Positions 1 through 11,468 of a stretch of 64,000 bases of DNA are shown here, piece by piece. How positions within the stretch are numbered: position 1 is the first letter of the stretch; each line of letters begins with the position of its first letter. The DNA is from Symbiodinium microadriaticum (lineage: Eukaryota; Sar; Dinophyceae; Suessiales; Symbiodiniaceae). A model generated the notes under the pieces. It ran no database searches and had not been told where the DNA came from. It saw only the letters and a list, made by a program, of their open reading frames with translations. Where the stretch lies: positions 180,506 to 244,505 of the forward strand of contig LSRX01000286.1 in NCBI GenBank assembly GCA_001939145.1. Reading direction: 5' to 3'. A program made the position numbers and the translations under genes.

Positions 1-185
1 TTTTTTTGGGGGGGGGGGGATTGAGGGTGTAGGGTTTAGGGTTTTGGGGATTTCGGGTTTAGGGGATTTCGGATTTGGGGGATTTCGGGTTTGGGGTTTA
101 GGGTTTTTTGGTGATTTTGGGTTTAGGGGATTTCGGGTTTGGGCCGACTTGAACCCTGAAATCCTTGCTCCAACCCACAAAACAC

Positions 186-268
186 ACTCATACCATAACC
201 AGGAATATACCATAATTCCCCATAGTTTAGGGTCCTTAAGGTAATGCAGGATTTATATCATCAACACT
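186..268. mobile_element. Hairpin family C, half copy
   Basis: Only the right half of family C is present, ending in ATGCAGGATTTATATCATCA. The left arm is replaced by unrelated sequence. See the copy at 21,604 for the family. Confidence 0.55.
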
Positions 269-559
269 ATCTCCTTGTCTGAACCGCAGACTCAAAGCCC
301 TGAACCTCCAAACCCTTTCAGCCTTGTTAAAAATGCAGTGGGGGCCCTAATCGGACCCTTAATCCTACCCATAGGCCCCTTATAGGAGCATCACAGGCTC
401 TGTCCATGGGGTTCGGTATCGAAGCGAACAGCATTGGGTTAAGATGCGGGGTTTGGGGTTTTTTGGGCCTAGGCTTGGGTCCATCGGTGCCGAGGGGTTG
501 GGGTGTTCCGTGGTTTTGGGCCGTGGGTGTAGGGGTTTTGGGTTTAGGGACTCTTTCAA

Positions 560-949
560 GTGCTGGTCAGCGGATGCAAAGCGATCAGGATCTTTATGCA
601 GACTCTTCTGAAAGGGTCTTTGTGGCTGAACAAGGATGAGGCGAGGACTGCTGGGGAAGCCGGCATGCATTTCCTTTCTTGCTACCAGAAGGCCGCCCAG
701 ATCACGTTTGAGGCTGGAAGTTGCAGATTTAACCTCGTCCCAAAGCTACACTGCTTGCACCATATATCGCTGTCGTTGTGTACCAAAGCTGGCTCTGGTT
801 TTTGTGATGCAATCTTGAATCCGCTATCGCAAGCGACATTCCAAGACGAGGATTATATAGGGCGTGTTTCACGCTTATCCCGCAGAGTTTCTGCACAGAA
901 GCTGTGCCTAAGGACGACCCAAAGATATCTTGCTACTCGAGTCGGGTAG
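560..949 (+). CDS. 3'-terminal coding exon, dinoflagellate protein family of unknown function
   Basis: An uninterrupted frame of 129 codons ends at a TAG. It reads as ordinary protein and is flanked upstream by telomere-like repeat, so the true 5' boundary is probably an intron acceptor after 560; the GTG at 560 only marks where the open frame begins. Visible motifs are a helical segment (FLSCYQKAAQITFEAGSCRF), a PKLHCLHH motif, then NPLSQATFQDEDYIGRVSRL followed by SRR near the C-terminus. I recall similar C-terminal segments (PK-x-H, then ED-x-[IV]G-x-x-SRLSRR) in many predicted dinoflagellate proteins with no assigned function; that is memory, not a search. 950-1,120 is non-repetitive and could be its 3' untranslated region. 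Function unknown. Confidence 0.55.
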   Translation: MLVSGCKAIRIFMQTLLKGSLWLNKDEARTAGEAGMHFLSCYQKAAQITFEAGSCRFNLVPKLHCLHHISLSLCTKAGSGFCDAILNPLSQATFQDEDYIGRVSRLSRRVSAQKLCLRTTQRYLATRVG

Positions 950-1572
950 ACAACGGCCTTTCCAGGCCTTGGTATGTTTTCCGCTGCCAGGGGTACCCCG
1001 AAAGTAACACGTGGCATCGATGCCGGCCGTCGAAAGCTGGGGTATCACCCTCTGCCTTAGATGCCGCTTGTGCCCATCACTTTGTGCATTCTGGGGGAAG
1101 GGCTTGGGCGAAGTTGTGTTGAGCCCTACACTCTAAACCATAGAACCCTAAACCACTTCCAGACATCTTAGTCCCGACCCAGGAACCTATCAGCAAGCCC
1201 TAAACCCCCGGAATCCCCAAACCCTGAACCCTAAACCCTAAAGGCTAAAGCCTAAACCCTGAAACCCGTGAAACCCCAAGCCTCGGCTCATAGAGCTTTG
1301 ATGCCTGAGCCCTAAGCCTGGCCTCCTGAAAGGATCATGGGACTTGGTAACTACCTGTAACCCCAAACTCCAAACCCTACGAAATAGTAGGTTATGACCC
1401 CTTAATTGTAGGGTCTAACCCTTAAAACGGTCACAGGTAGGGTTCCGTGAAGGGATCCTCAAAAGTTTGTGGGTTTAAAGGATCATGGGACGTAGTACCT
1501 AGGGTTCTTTAAAGGGCTCCTCTGAGGGATCTGTAAGGGTTACTATACGGGTTTAGGGTGTAGGGGTGCTTA

Positions 1573-1686
1573 AAGGATCATGGGACCTAGTAACTAAGGT
1601 TATAAACAAAGTCACTGTACTTATAATTCCTCATAAACCCCAATTAAAGGACTTTTAGCATTGCTTACTAAGCCCCAGCATCCTCC
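1573..1686. mobile_element. Hairpin family A copy
   Basis: The left arm AAGGATCATGGGACCTAGTA pairs imperfectly with the right arm near GCTTACTAAGCCCCAGCATCC. Isolated single arms of the same family lie at 1,331-1,350 and 1,478-1,500. Confidence 0.65.
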
Positions 1687-2057
1687 AAGTCAAAACCCTT
1701 AACGACCCTTACGGTCCGCACCGCGACCCGTATAGAACTAAACGCAACCCTACGCAACCGCAAACAACCAAGACGTACCCTAAAGCGTGTCACAAGATAT
1801 GTATACCACCCAAAAAAGCCCGACGACACCCTTCCTCCTAATGGGAAAAAGGAGGCTTAAAGGTCCGAAAGAGCCAAGCTCATCAACCAAAACAAGAGCC
1901 TAAACCGCTTGCTCCCCAAACCCCAAACCCCTAAACCCTAAACCCTGAAGCCTTATACCCCTACACCCTAAACCCTAACCCTAAACCCTAAACCTTAAAC
2001 CCTAGCCCTAAACCCTAAACCTTAAACCCTAAACCCCTAAACAGCTCCATGAGCAGC

Positions 2058-2790
2058 CCCAAAGCTCGAAAGTCAGAGGCTCCTCGCGACAGTCGCGCGA
2101 AGTACGAGCACGGCGATGTGTGAGGACCTCGATGGCCTGAACACGTAGGGTTCCTTAAAGGGCTCCATCTATACCCATAGGCTCATTAGGCTCCATAGTA
2201 ATTCCTTTTTGGGATTACCTTATAGGATCCTAAATATAAGCCACAGAAAGGAACTACTTTGGAGCCTGTGGGTAAGGGTCAGTGCCTGAACAACGGAGGT
2301 TTGTCGGTTCGATGGCCTTTCCCTCAACCCTAAAACCCTAAGCCCTAACCCTCAACCCTAAACCCTCAGCCCGAAGCCCTAAACCCTACCCATTCAGAAG
2401 GCGAGCGCGCGCGCGCGCGCGCCCGAATCGAGAGCCTGAGCTCGAACGTCGAAGAAGAATATGAAGCTCAGATAGGCGTCAACAACTGTAGGTCTCAGGG
2501 TTTAGGCTTCAGGGTTTAACCTGTAGCCGTAAAAGACCTACATTTTAAGGAACTACATATATATATATATAGAAAACATAATAAGGAGCCCTAAAAAAAG
2601 GAGGTAGGTCTTTTCGGCTAGAGGTAGGCTCTAGGGTTTAGGGTTTATAAAGTTCAGTTCTAAGCTCCAGGAGGAGCAGTTCATCGCCTGTGAACTGGAC
2701 AAGTTCCGCAATACCAGCTTCCGGCACCGTGGCAGCAGAAGCCCTCCCATGGACCAAGATAGTGGGCATTTCTTACCATGTTGTGAATTT
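2058..2790 (+). CDS. Probable coding islands, coiled-coil-like protein (splicing uncertain)
   Basis: Three short open stretches are separated by telomere-like sequence: 2,058-2,150 (contains KLESQRLLATVARS), 2,427-2,475 (contains ESLSSNVEEEYEAQ) and 2,667-2,790 (contains LQEEQFIACELDKFRNTSF). A GC donor after GAATATGAA and an AAG acceptor before CTCCAGGAG would join the last two in frame into a charged helical segment. This agrees with the GC-donor rule seen in the MORN gene, but there is no domain to anchor the frame, other frames are open too, and the start and stop are not visible. Confidence 0.35.
2174..2276. mobile_element. Hairpin family B copy
   Basis: Family B is a hairpin of about 80-110 bp with arms like ACCCATAGGCTCCATAGTAG and its complement, a conserved GGGATTACCTTATAGGATCC next to the loop, and GGAACTACTTTGGAGCC on the right. 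Here the left arm carries a small internal duplication (GGCTC twice). Confidence 0.75.
2400..2423. repeat. (GC)n run
   Basis: About ten GC dinucleotides stand alone in an otherwise unique stretch. Confidence 0.8.
2525..2619. mobile_element. Hairpin family I copy
   Basis: Arms AGCCGTAAAAGACCTAC and GTAGGTCTTTTCGGCT are near-perfect complements and flank a loop with an (AT)n run. It shares the AAGGAGCCC-AAAA-GGTAGGT right half with the copies at 35,344 and 48,363. Confidence 0.7.
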
Positions 2791-3061
2791 GAGGTCAGGG
2801 GTTTAGTGAGTTTAGTGGTTGCAGTTTAGATGCCAAGTAGGCAGGTAAGCAAGTATGCACCTGAGTGGCTTCCAAGCAAGCAAAGTGAGTGAATGTTTCT
2901 TGGGCTCGGTAAATCCCTGACAAGCCAACCAACTACAAAAACTAACACTTTATCTGGCCAACGTTATCACCGCGGTTACGGGCAGCTTCTGTGTGCGAAG
3001 AGTGCGTGCCCACACCTCTGGCCCCATGCTTTCAATTCGCGTTTAATGTGTGGTCAAGCTA

Positions 3062-3155
3062 GCCATAGGCTCCAAAGTAGTTACTTTTTGCGGGTTTATA
3101 TTTAGGATCCTTTAAGGTAATCCCCAAAAGGAACTACTGTGGAGCCTATTGGTAG
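3062..3155. mobile_element. Hairpin family B copy
   Basis: Left arm CCATAGGCTCCAAAGTAGTT and right arm GGAACTACTGTGGAGCC face each other around the family's GGATCCTTTAAGGTAAT core. Confidence 0.75.
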
Positions 3156-3243
3156 CTGCCTAAGAACCCACGAGACTTTTCAGGGCCTCTGAGAAAACCC
3201 AGAGAGGCGCGTGTCCGGCAAGGTCTTACTGGGTATTTAGGGT

Positions 3244-3360
3244 ATCTAGGTTCCCCAGTAGTACCCTGTTATCCTTGTTCTCTTTGGGTTCCTTTATTGA
3301 AAACAAAGGTAGTAGGAAAAAAACGCACCCTTTATTAAGGGGGCTACTCAGGAACCTAGG
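3244..3360. mobile_element. Hairpin family G copy
   Basis: Arms TCTAGGTTCCCCAGTAGTAC and GGGCTACTCAGGAACCTAGG are complementary. The interior holds GGGTTCC and CACCCTTTATTAAGGGG, shared with the copies at 40,693 and 41,048. Confidence 0.7.
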
Positions 3361-4091
3361 TATAATAGACTTAGAGCGAAGTTGGCTCGGCTGACTTCTG
3401 AACCCCGCCTGAAAGTTAGACTTTTAGCATCCTGATTATAGTTCATATATAATATACCCTAAACCCTAAAAGTTAACGTCCTAAGAGCCAACCAGAAGAA
3501 TGCCAAGTTGTGGTCTGGCTATACCCAAGAAGCCCTGAGTCGTTAAAGTCCTAAGCCCCGAACCCCAAACCTAGGTCAACCCAAACCCTCAACAACCCTA
3601 AACTCCTAAACCCCTTAACCCTAAACCCCTAAACGCCAAAGCCCTAAACCCTGAACCCTAAACCCCTAAACCCCTAAACCCCAAAACCCCTAAACCCCAA
3701 AACCCTAAAACCCTGAACCCTAAACCCGCAACTCTGCATCACTAAACCCGAACCCCCGGAAACCGCCAAGTCCTAAAACCTGGCCGCCATGAGCCTCAAG
3801 CCCTCGTAGCCCTAAACCCTAAGTCCCAAAACTGTTTGTTAAGCACTTTGCAAAACAATCGGCGGCAACTGTCGAAAACTGGCAGTTCTGAAGCATCGCG
3901 GTTTAGGGTTTAGAGTATATTGAGTTGCATACTGGACGGCGTGGCGCTGGAAAGAAGAATGCAGCTTTACCCAAAGTTAAGCCTTAATTACTAAGCCTCA
4001 AACCCTTAACCCGAAGAAGCCGTGGAACCGCTTTGCTCTCCGAGCACAGACTCCGTGTGCGAGCAGGCATCATTACTTGGAGCCTAAACCA

Positions 4092-4200
4092 CCCAGAGAC
4101 TCCAAAACCCCTTAATTAAGGAACATACCTTAAATTATAATAGGAACCCTAATAAGATTTAAAGTACATTCCTTATTTAAGGGGTTTTGGAGTCTCTGGG
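4092..4200. mobile_element. Hairpin family E copy (type copy)
   Basis: Family E is about 110 bp. The left arm CCCAGAGACTCCAAAACCCC runs into TTAATTAAGGAACATACC, and the right arm is its complement, TTAAGGGGTTTTGGAGTCTC. A central ATTAGG-AACCCTAATA is conserved. Both arms are intact here. Confidence 0.85.
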
Positions 4201-4413
4201 CACAAACCCCCAAACCCTACTCTTCGTAGGTTTGTTTCCTCAGAGGATACCTCAAAGGGTTCTATGAGGAGGTTTAGGGTTTAGGGGTCAGGTACTTTAA
4301 TCGGGGATATAAGCAATTCTAGAGACATACGCTCATTGATCCTGTCCCACTCCCATTTACCTTGAAGATGCTTATGGTATACCCTAATATACAATGTTAT
4401 AGGGACCCTACAG

Positions 4414-4494
4414 TACCCTAGGCTCCAAAGATTATTTAGGATCCTATAAGGTAATTAATCCCAAAGGGAACTACTATGGAGCCTACGGGTAAGC
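4414..4494. mobile_element. Hairpin family B copy
   Basis: Short copy: ACCCTAGGCTCCAAAG on the left and GGAACTACTATGGAGCCTAC on the right. The left arm lacks the TAGTTCC part. Confidence 0.65.
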
Positions 4495-4868
4495 TGAGGT
4501 GCTTCAGTCGCTTTCTGCTGCGGTGTGGCCCTCTAATGGCCCTCCTCCTCCTGCGGGAGCCCGCAGCAGCTTTTCATTTCACGTGTTGTTGCTCCTTTCA
4601 GGGCTTGATAGGGGTTTAGGGTTTAGCGGTTTAGGACCTAGGGCCTAGCGTGTCGGGTTTGGGGTATAGGAATTTAGGATTTAGGTGCGGGTTCTTCCAA
4701 CAGGATCTAGAAAGTGGATCCCCTGATTTGGGATATTATGCTACTGAAGGGTTCTGCATAGGAGCCACCTGATTGGATCCTTCCAGGGCTCTGGGTTTCT
4801 TACATGTATGCTCATTGTTCAGTTTAGGGGTTTAGGGTTTAGATGCTTTAGGAGTGTAAGGGTTCTGT

Positions 4869-4947
4869 TCCCATAGGCTCCATAGTGGTTCCTTTTTTGG
4901 GATTACCTTAAAGGATCCTCAAGGAACTACTTTGGCTATGGGTAAGG
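4869..4947. mobile_element. Hairpin family B copy
   Basis: CCCATAGGCTCCATAGTGGT on the left; the right arm is shortened to AAGGAACTACTTTGGCTATG, with the GAGCC motif deleted. Confidence 0.7.
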
Positions 4948-5013
4948 CTTGCATAAGAAGTTTCGGTTGTGGGGGTTAACAAAGGCTCTTGTTGCTGGCA
5001 GGTTGTTGCGAGG

Positions 5014-5115
5014 TGGGTAGTTCTCTAAATCATGGTCCCTTTTTGGGTCCCCAATATAGTACGGCATCCTTATAAAAAAGGATCTCAAAAGGGACCCTAA
5101 TTTAGAAAACTACCC
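5014..5115. mobile_element. Hairpin family D copy
   Basis: Family D has arms GGGTAGTTCTCTAAATT and AATTTAGAGAACTACCC, with an interior GGTCCC-TTTT...AAAA-GGGACC stem and a GTGCCGTACTA / TAGTACGGCA core. This copy carries the core in the TAGTACGGCA orientation. Confidence 0.8.
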
Positions 5116-5663
5116 AGGTTCAGGCTCTAAGCCCTAAAACCCTAAACCCGAAACCCTAAGCCCTAAAACCCTAAAGCCCTAAACCCTAAAACCCAAAACT
5201 GGCCTTAAACCAACTCAAACCCGAAAACCCAAAACCCTAAAGCCTAAAACCCAAAACTAGCCTAGCACCCAAAACCTTACAATGCTGCCTAAAACCCAGA
5301 ACTAGCCTAAAACCCTAAAACTAGCCTAAAACCCCAAACCCTAAAATGCTAAACCCGAAACCCTTTAGGCTTTGTCGGGTCCTTGCCTTTCCGGGAGCCT
5401 CTGGTCCGTGTTTTCGCGTGGTTTCAGGGTTTTAGGGTTTAGGGTTTTAGAGGGTTTAGGGTTTAAGGTTAGGGTTCAGGCTTTAGGGGTTGAGGGTTCA
5501 GGTAGTTAGGGGTTGAGGGTTTAGGGTTCGGTTCAGGATTTAGGGTTGAGGGTTTAGGGTTCAGGATTTAGGGTTTAGGGGCAAGGTTTAGGGTTTGGGG
5601 TTTGCAGGGTTTAGGGTTACTGAACTCCAGTTGTTGAGCTCATGACGCCCTAATTCCGTCTCA

Positions 5664-5767
5664 TACCGGGGCCTAAATAAACTAAATACTAATATTATTT
5701 TTGCCTTATTGTATAAGTACGGTATAATGTACCCCAAAAGCTTCTTCCAATCATTAAGGCCCCTGTA
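5664..5767. mobile_element. Hairpin family K copy
   Basis: TACCGGGGCCTAAATAA on the left and CAATCATTAAGGCCCCTGTA on the right form the arms. Family K typically has GGTTCCTTRTTR-ACTATAC near the middle, which has diverged here. Confidence 0.55.
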
Positions 5768-6135
5768 CGAGACCCGACACCCCTTTGAGCCCAAGCCCTA
5801 ACCTTAGAGCCCCGTTTTTATCACCTGAATCGTAAGCCCCGGGCACTCCTTTGAACCCGGGATCCGAAGCCCTGAACTCAAAAGCTGGTGTGGGCCTTTG
5901 CGTACCTTGGACCTTCAAACTAAAACCCTACTTAGGGTTTTGGGTTTGGGGTGTAGGGTTTCTTTCTGGAGCACCACTGCAAATGCGATAGTAGGGCCTT
6001 TTCTCAGGATCCGACAGGAGAAGGTAGCTTCTGGTAGGGGAAATGTATACTCTGAACCCACACCTTAAACCCTTAACCCTAGCCTTTAAACCCCAAACCC
6101 TGAAGCCAAAGCCCTCGACCCTAAACCGTGTTTGA

Positions 6136-6230
6136 AGGAACCCCTCACGGACACAACTCTGGCAGCCTTCTGCGTCATTGGATTCTTTATGTACCTTGGC
6201 TCATCTTCTCCGGGGACTTTTATCGGGTTA
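6136..6230 (+). CDS. Possible membrane-segment exon
   Basis: An open stretch between telomere-like blocks reads KEPLTDTTLAAFCVIGFFMY followed by LGSSSPG, a plausible transmembrane helix. No acceptor/donor pair can be fixed. It is listed because the hydrophobic pattern is unlike the telomeric background. Confidence 0.28.
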
Positions 6231-6275
6231 GGGTTTAGGCTTTAGGCTTTAGGGCTTTGGGTTTAGGGTCTGGGT

Positions 6276-6421
6276 GGAGGATCATGGGACTTAGTAATGA
6301 GTAACGTAGGGTTATATCGTTCATAAGTTATATGTTATAAACTACTTTAATCGGGTTGATAAGCAACTATAAGTATATTTACCTTAATCATAACGCTAGT
6401 TACTAAGTCCCATGATCCTTC
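6276..6421. mobile_element. Hairpin family A copy (long)
   Basis: Arms GGAGGATCATGGGACTTAGT and ACTAAGTCCCATGATCCTTC are almost perfect complements and enclose about 100 bp with smaller stems. Confidence 0.85.
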
Positions 6422-6714
6422 ATGTAAGGGAGGGTGCATGAGCTTGTCAGAATCAGAAAGCAGGATGCTTGTAAATAGGATCACTAACTGTCTGCGTGCC
6501 CAGATCCTTTAAGTTAGTCAAGGTGTCGAGTAAACCCCAAACGCTAAGCCCTAGACCCTCAAACCCTAAACTAAACCCTAAATCCTAAGCCCAAGGCCTG
6601 AGACCCTCAAACCCTAAACCCTACACCGCCTTGTATGAGGGTCTGGAGTTGCACATCAGGCTTTCCGAGAGTTTTTTGATTCACCAAAAACCCTGCACCC
6701 GAAGCCTTAACCCC

Positions 6715-7020
6715 GGTAGAGGAACCCTCAAAGGAACCCTTAAAGGACACCTTAGAGGAACCCTTAAAAGGAACCCTGAAAAGGAGGCCCTTAGAGGAGC
6801 CCTTAGAAGGAACCCTTTAAGGAGCTACAAAAGAAGCCCCAAAAGGAGCCCTTAAAGGAACCCTTAGAAGGAACCCTACAAGGAGCTCTAAAAGAAGTCC
6901 GAAAAGGAGCCCTTAAAGGAGCCCTTAAGGGTTGGGAAGCCTTAAAAAGGAGCTCCAAAAGAAGCCTTAAAAGGAGCCCTTAAAGGAACCCTTTAAGGAG
7001 CCCTAAAAGGAACCCTGAAC
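6715..7020. repeat. Degenerate AAGGAACCCTT array
   Basis: About 300 bases of imperfect 12-20 base units built on AAGGAACCCTTA and AAGGAGCCCTTA. Similar arrays recur at 32,190-32,400, 33,830-33,915 and 36,205-36,300. Open frames through them are only translated repeat. Confidence 0.75.
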
Positions 7021-7499
7021 CCCAGCCCCGACAAGGATCCTGGTTGCACTCCGCTGGGAGCTGGCAAGGACTGGGATCCTTGGCATGAGCCCCTGCTGCA
7101 GAGAACTGTAGGGTTTTGGGGGTTTAGGGGTGTAGGGGGTTTAGGGTTTAGTGGTTTGGGGTTTTGGGGTTTGGGGGTTTAAGGGTTTAGGGATTTAGGG
7201 TTCGGGGGTTTGGGGTTTAGGGTTTAGGGGCTTAGGGTTAGAGTTTTGCTGTGATTTGGCACAGAAGCAGTAGACAGGTCTTGAAGATGCTAGAGTGCTG
7301 TGTCAGACGCGAAGTGCAGTAGGCCAGACCACACCTCCGTCCAAAGGGCGGATAAGCCACCCTAACTTAGGCCCTAAACCCTAAACCCTAAACCCTAAAC
7401 CGTACCTCATCCGTGCCCGAGGGGAGGGGGCGGGCGGGGATGGCAGGCAGGGTTTAGGGGGTCCGTCTTTGGGGGGTCCTGAACCCCCAGCGACCCTAC

Positions 7500-7690
7500 A
7501 GAACAGGGGTGCGGGGCTTGGGGTAGTTACTTTCTTAAGGGGACCGGTTCGGGTCCCGGGGAACCCGTGTTGCCGTAGCGGGTGCCGCTACGACGTGCGG
7601 GGACCGTGGCTGTGAAGAGGCGGGCTGGCGCACTGGTCGGCCTTTCGCCATTGGTTGCGCTTTAGCGCCGCCCACCCACAGTATGTAGGC
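7500..7690. other. GC-rich unique block
   Basis: A 190-bp GC-rich segment without telomeric units, with two short stems (GGGACCGGTTCGGGTCCC and TAGCGGGTGCCGCTA). The first resembles a tRNA T-arm, but no matching acceptor stem or D-arm is visible, so no RNA gene is called. Confidence 0.4.
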
Positions 7691-9056
7691 GGCTTCTGCC
7701 TGAGTTTAGAGTTGGGGGGTTTAGGGGTGTAGGGTTTAGGGTTTTAGATTTAGGGCCTCGGGTTTAAGTTAAAGTTGCTCACAAAGCTCGGTTTCGTCTT
7801 TGAATGGGTTCAGAAACGCCTTCGCACGGGCTAAGGAACAGAACAACTCACAGCTAGACACATTCGTACTATAGAGGGGTATCGGACTCGCCAGGAAATT
7901 GTCTTGCACAGCATGTGCGCAATGACTTGGGGGGGCAAGACGGGTGGGAGACAGAAACGGCAAGAAGAAAAAGGGCGAAAGAGAAAGAGCGAAACTGGAA
8001 ACTTTGGGCGAAAAGACTTCCGGGACATGGCATTTGGGGTTTCGGGTTGAAGATCAGGATTAGAAATTCGCTCCTTTTTTCGCGGCCTAGGGCTCAGGGC
8101 ACGTACCCGGACAATTCAAAATAGGTAGACTCTGCCAGACCTCACAGACTACCGGGCTAAAGAGGTAGCCTTTAAACTTTTTCGGGGCTTATATTGGCTT
8201 ATATCATCCTAGTACGACTAAGAATGTTAGCCTTTGTTGGGTTGGGGTACTCTGCCGCTAAGCAGAAGGTACTGTGTGTTTCTTGATACCTTCGGATAAG
8301 AATGGTAACTCGGCCTGCAACTCCTGTTTTGAGGCACCTGTAAAAGTGCTGAGATGTACGTGCAGGTGTGATGTCGCAACAAGGGCGTTTTGTTTTTGAG
8401 GGGGTTTTGCCGGGGCTGTAAAATATGTGTGTAGTTGGAAGTCGCTACATCCTAAACTCCTAAACCCTAAACGCCAGACCCTAGGCCCTAAACCCTTACA
8501 TTGTTCAAATTCTCGGGATTGGTGCTGAAACCGCAAAGCCAAAGCCCGCGATCAGAGTGCTGAATCTGAGAACTTGACGGCTCGCCACCCAGGGGTTCAC
8601 ATGAAGTAGGGCTTAGATTAGGAGTTCTGATAAAAGTACTTCTGAAGTAGGGTTGGATTAATGTTTCACGGTTCTTCTAAGGGCCTCCACATGGTTATAC
8701 TATTCCTGAGGATTCACCGTTTCATACTCAGGGAACAAAGCCCATGAACCCTGGTTTAAGTATTTAGGCAATCGGGTTTACGGCTTAAAGTTCTGCTCAG
8801 GTATGCCCTGACATCGGTCTGCAGCTGTACCATGACCTTCAATGACAAAGAGGACGGGGCACTGCTCAGGGTGTAGGGGTTCGGATGCTGGGTCGTGTTG
8901 CATTTTAAGGCTTAGAGTTGTGAGGTAGTCTACTGTCACTAAGACCCCGTAGACCCTAAACCCCAAACCCTAAACCTTAATCTCAAAACCCGAAACCCTA
9001 AACCCTAACCATTGAACCCGAAGCCCTAACATCCGAACCCAAAGGAATAAAGCCCT

Positions 9057-9147
9057 GGGTAGTTATACGTGGAGTTATAAGTAGGGTAACTATAGTTATA
9101 ACCCATATCAGGGGACTTATAACCCTACTTATAGCTACTCCATGCAA
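9057..9147. mobile_element. Hairpin family F copy
   Basis: Family F is a palindrome of about 80-90 bp. GGAGTTATAAGTAGGGTAAC on the left faces GACTTATAACCCTACTTATA on the right. Confidence 0.8.
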
Positions 9148-9168
9148 GTCCTGAGCCCGGAACTCAGG

Positions 9169-9219
9169 TGTTTTTTGTTAAGCAGGCCCCAGCTTACCAA
9201 ACCTCATACGTCATCAAGG
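9169..9219 (+). CDS. Candidate 51-nt exon
   Basis: A CAG acceptor precedes, and AAG followed by a GTAGAA donor ends, an in-phase stretch reading VFFVKQAPAYQTSYVIK. Size and border pattern match the MORN exons, but there is no domain match and no proven partner exon. Confidence 0.3.
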
Positions 9220-9417
9220 TAGAAAAAGGTTTCGGGTTTAGGGTTTAGGGTTAAATGCTTAAGGTTTAGGCTTTAGGGTTTAAAGCATCCGCTCAGAACC
9301 TTGTGGAACTCTCGCGTCGTAACCTCATAAGCAACCCCTACAGCTACAAACCCTAAACCGTAAACCCCAAATTCTAAACCCCAAAACAGCACGGTCCAGA
9401 CCAGGCCACAACCCCTA

Positions 9418-9524
9418 ATATAGGGACCTAAATCATAAAATACCTGTACATTATTTCGTAGGTTTCCTTGTTAGAACTATACTATAAAGGAGCCCAGCAC
9501 CCTGCTCTAATCATGAAGGCCCCT
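9418..9524. mobile_element. Hairpin family K copy
   Basis: ATATAGGGACCTAAATCATA on the left and TAATCATGAAGGCCCCT on the right, with the family's GGTTTCCTTGTTAGAACTAT core. Confidence 0.65.
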
Positions 9525-9971
9525 CCATTGCTGCTCAAGACAGGGCCCCTGCAACTCTTGGGGTTAGAAGCGAGCCAATACCGATCCTATTCTTTGGAGT
9601 TTCAGGGTTTTAGGGTTCAGGGGTCTAGGGTTTAGGGTTCAGGGGTTTAGGGTGTTAGAGTTCCTTATTCGAGCCTTAGGGCCTAGGGATTTTGCAATAC
9701 CCCCCAAACCCTAGTTCAATCACGAAGGCTCCCTATATGGTATCAAAGCGACGGCTCTGCTTCCTTGCGCAGCTGTTGGTTGGTTGTTTGTGACTGGCCG
9801 GCAAGATGGTAGGTTTCAGGTTTGGAGTTCTAGTCTGTCGTTTCGGCGTTTATGGCTCAGGACTTAGAGTCAAAGCTTTAGTGTCTGGGTTTATGGTTTA
9901 GGGCTCCTGGTTGGTACCTTGGGGCTACTAAGGGCTGCGATAAGAGTTCTGCAAGGAATTTAGGGGTACTT

Positions 9972-10106
9972 AAAGGATCATGGGACTTAGTATCTAGGGT
10001 TCCCTAAAGGACTCCGTCACAGTATCTACCAGCTAGGGTTAGAAAAAAGGTCAGTATACTTACAACTTCTTATTAATTCGCTTAATTACTAGTCCCATGA
10101 TCCTCC
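9972..10106. mobile_element. Hairpin family A copy
   Basis: AAAGGATCATGGGACTTAGT faces ACTAGTCCCATGATCCTCC across 135 bp. Confidence 0.8.
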
Positions 10107-10894
10107 AAACAGGGATGGAGGGTTCGTAGGGCGCGCAATTGAATCTTGAAGAGTTACCGCAAAACGACGATGTTTCGTAAACCCTAAACCCTAAACCCTA
10201 TACGCCCTATAAACCCTATAAGCTCTAAGCCCTAAACCCTGAACCATAAACCCCAATGTAGAGTTTGGGGATGTCGAGGGCTCAACGTTTAGGATTTCGG
10301 GATTTGACGGTTCTTCAGCGGCCTTGATATCAGGGTCTTGACCATAGCATTTATGTCGGGAGGATGTGGCTAACAAGTCAGGGATATTCACACGAATCCG
10401 TACTTCCATCCTGCAGGCATGCAAGCCTCTCCGTCCAACACCTTAAAGGCAAAGCCTCAATCCGAGAACCTACCGGCACACTCCCAGCCCCTACCTTGAA
10501 CCCTTGCGAGGGCTCCTTGTTATGAGTCCTCAAAAGGTAAGTTCTTTGGGGTCCAGGTAGGCCTTAAATGCCAGAACTGCAGGGTTACGCCAAGAGCCCC
10601 GAAGCCAGGGGGTTCAGGGTTTGTGGCTTCGGGTGTGTAGGGCTTCGAGGGTTTGGGCTTTAGGGTTCAGGGCGTAGGGGGGTCTCAGCATTAAGGGTTG
10701 AGGGTGCAGGGTTCAAGGTTCAGTCTAAATCCCCTAAACCCTAAACCCCCAAACCCCTAAACCCCTAAACCAATAAACCCTAAGCCCTAAACCAAAAACT
10801 GAACCCTAAACCCTGAACCCCTAAACCCTACACCTTAAACCCTAAACTCTAAACCCTCAACCCACGGGTTGGGGGTGAAGGGTTCAGGATTCAG

Positions 10895-10990
10895 GGTCCT
10901 GCCCTGAGGTGTTGCAACAAAACCATCAGCATCCCGTTTTCCCTGGCCTACTCGGTGGCGATGGCGCTGAGCTTCGCGACCTGGCACGGT
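10895..10990 (+). CDS. Candidate membrane-segment exon
   Basis: Open frame reading CCNKTISIPFSLAYSVAMAL then SFATW, a hydrophobic helix, ending at a possible GTCCTT donor and bounded by telomere-like repeat. The antisense strand is also open here, so strand is tentative. Confidence 0.3.
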
Positions 10991-11381
10991 CCTTGTAAAC
11001 TTTAGGGTTTGGGTGTCGCCCGAGCCTAGGGGGGGTTGAGTAGGTCTCAAAATTCCGCTAAGGCACAGTCTGAGCCCTAAACCCTTAAACCCCCCCAAAC
11101 CCCCAAAACCCTAAACACCAAACCACCTAAAACACCTAGACCCCCAAAACCCCTAAACCCCCTAAACCCTCTAAACCCTAAGCCATGAACCCTAAACCCC
11201 TAACCCCCTGAAAACCCTAAGCCCATACGAAACTCCAAGCCCCAGGCCAAAGTCCCCAGGCCGAAGAGCCTGAAAAGCATCTTTCTTCTGCCAGTGTGAT
11301 GTAGGGTGCCTTAGTAGCTGGACAGATTTTTTGGGGTATATTGTACTACAGTGATTATAAGGACCCCCCAAACAAAAGTGT

Positions 11382-11468
11382 GTGTGTGTATATATATATA
11401 TATATGATATGATGTGTATATATATATATGATATATATATATATATGATATATATATATATATATATA

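Noticed and set aside
1-160. Left edge as a true chromosome end
   Set aside because: The telomeric units are degenerate, switch orientation within the first 1.3 kb and recur through the whole window.
7540-7580. tRNA-like T-arm (GGGACCGGTTCGGGTCCC)
   Set aside because: No acceptor stem, D-arm or anticodon arm can be folded around it.
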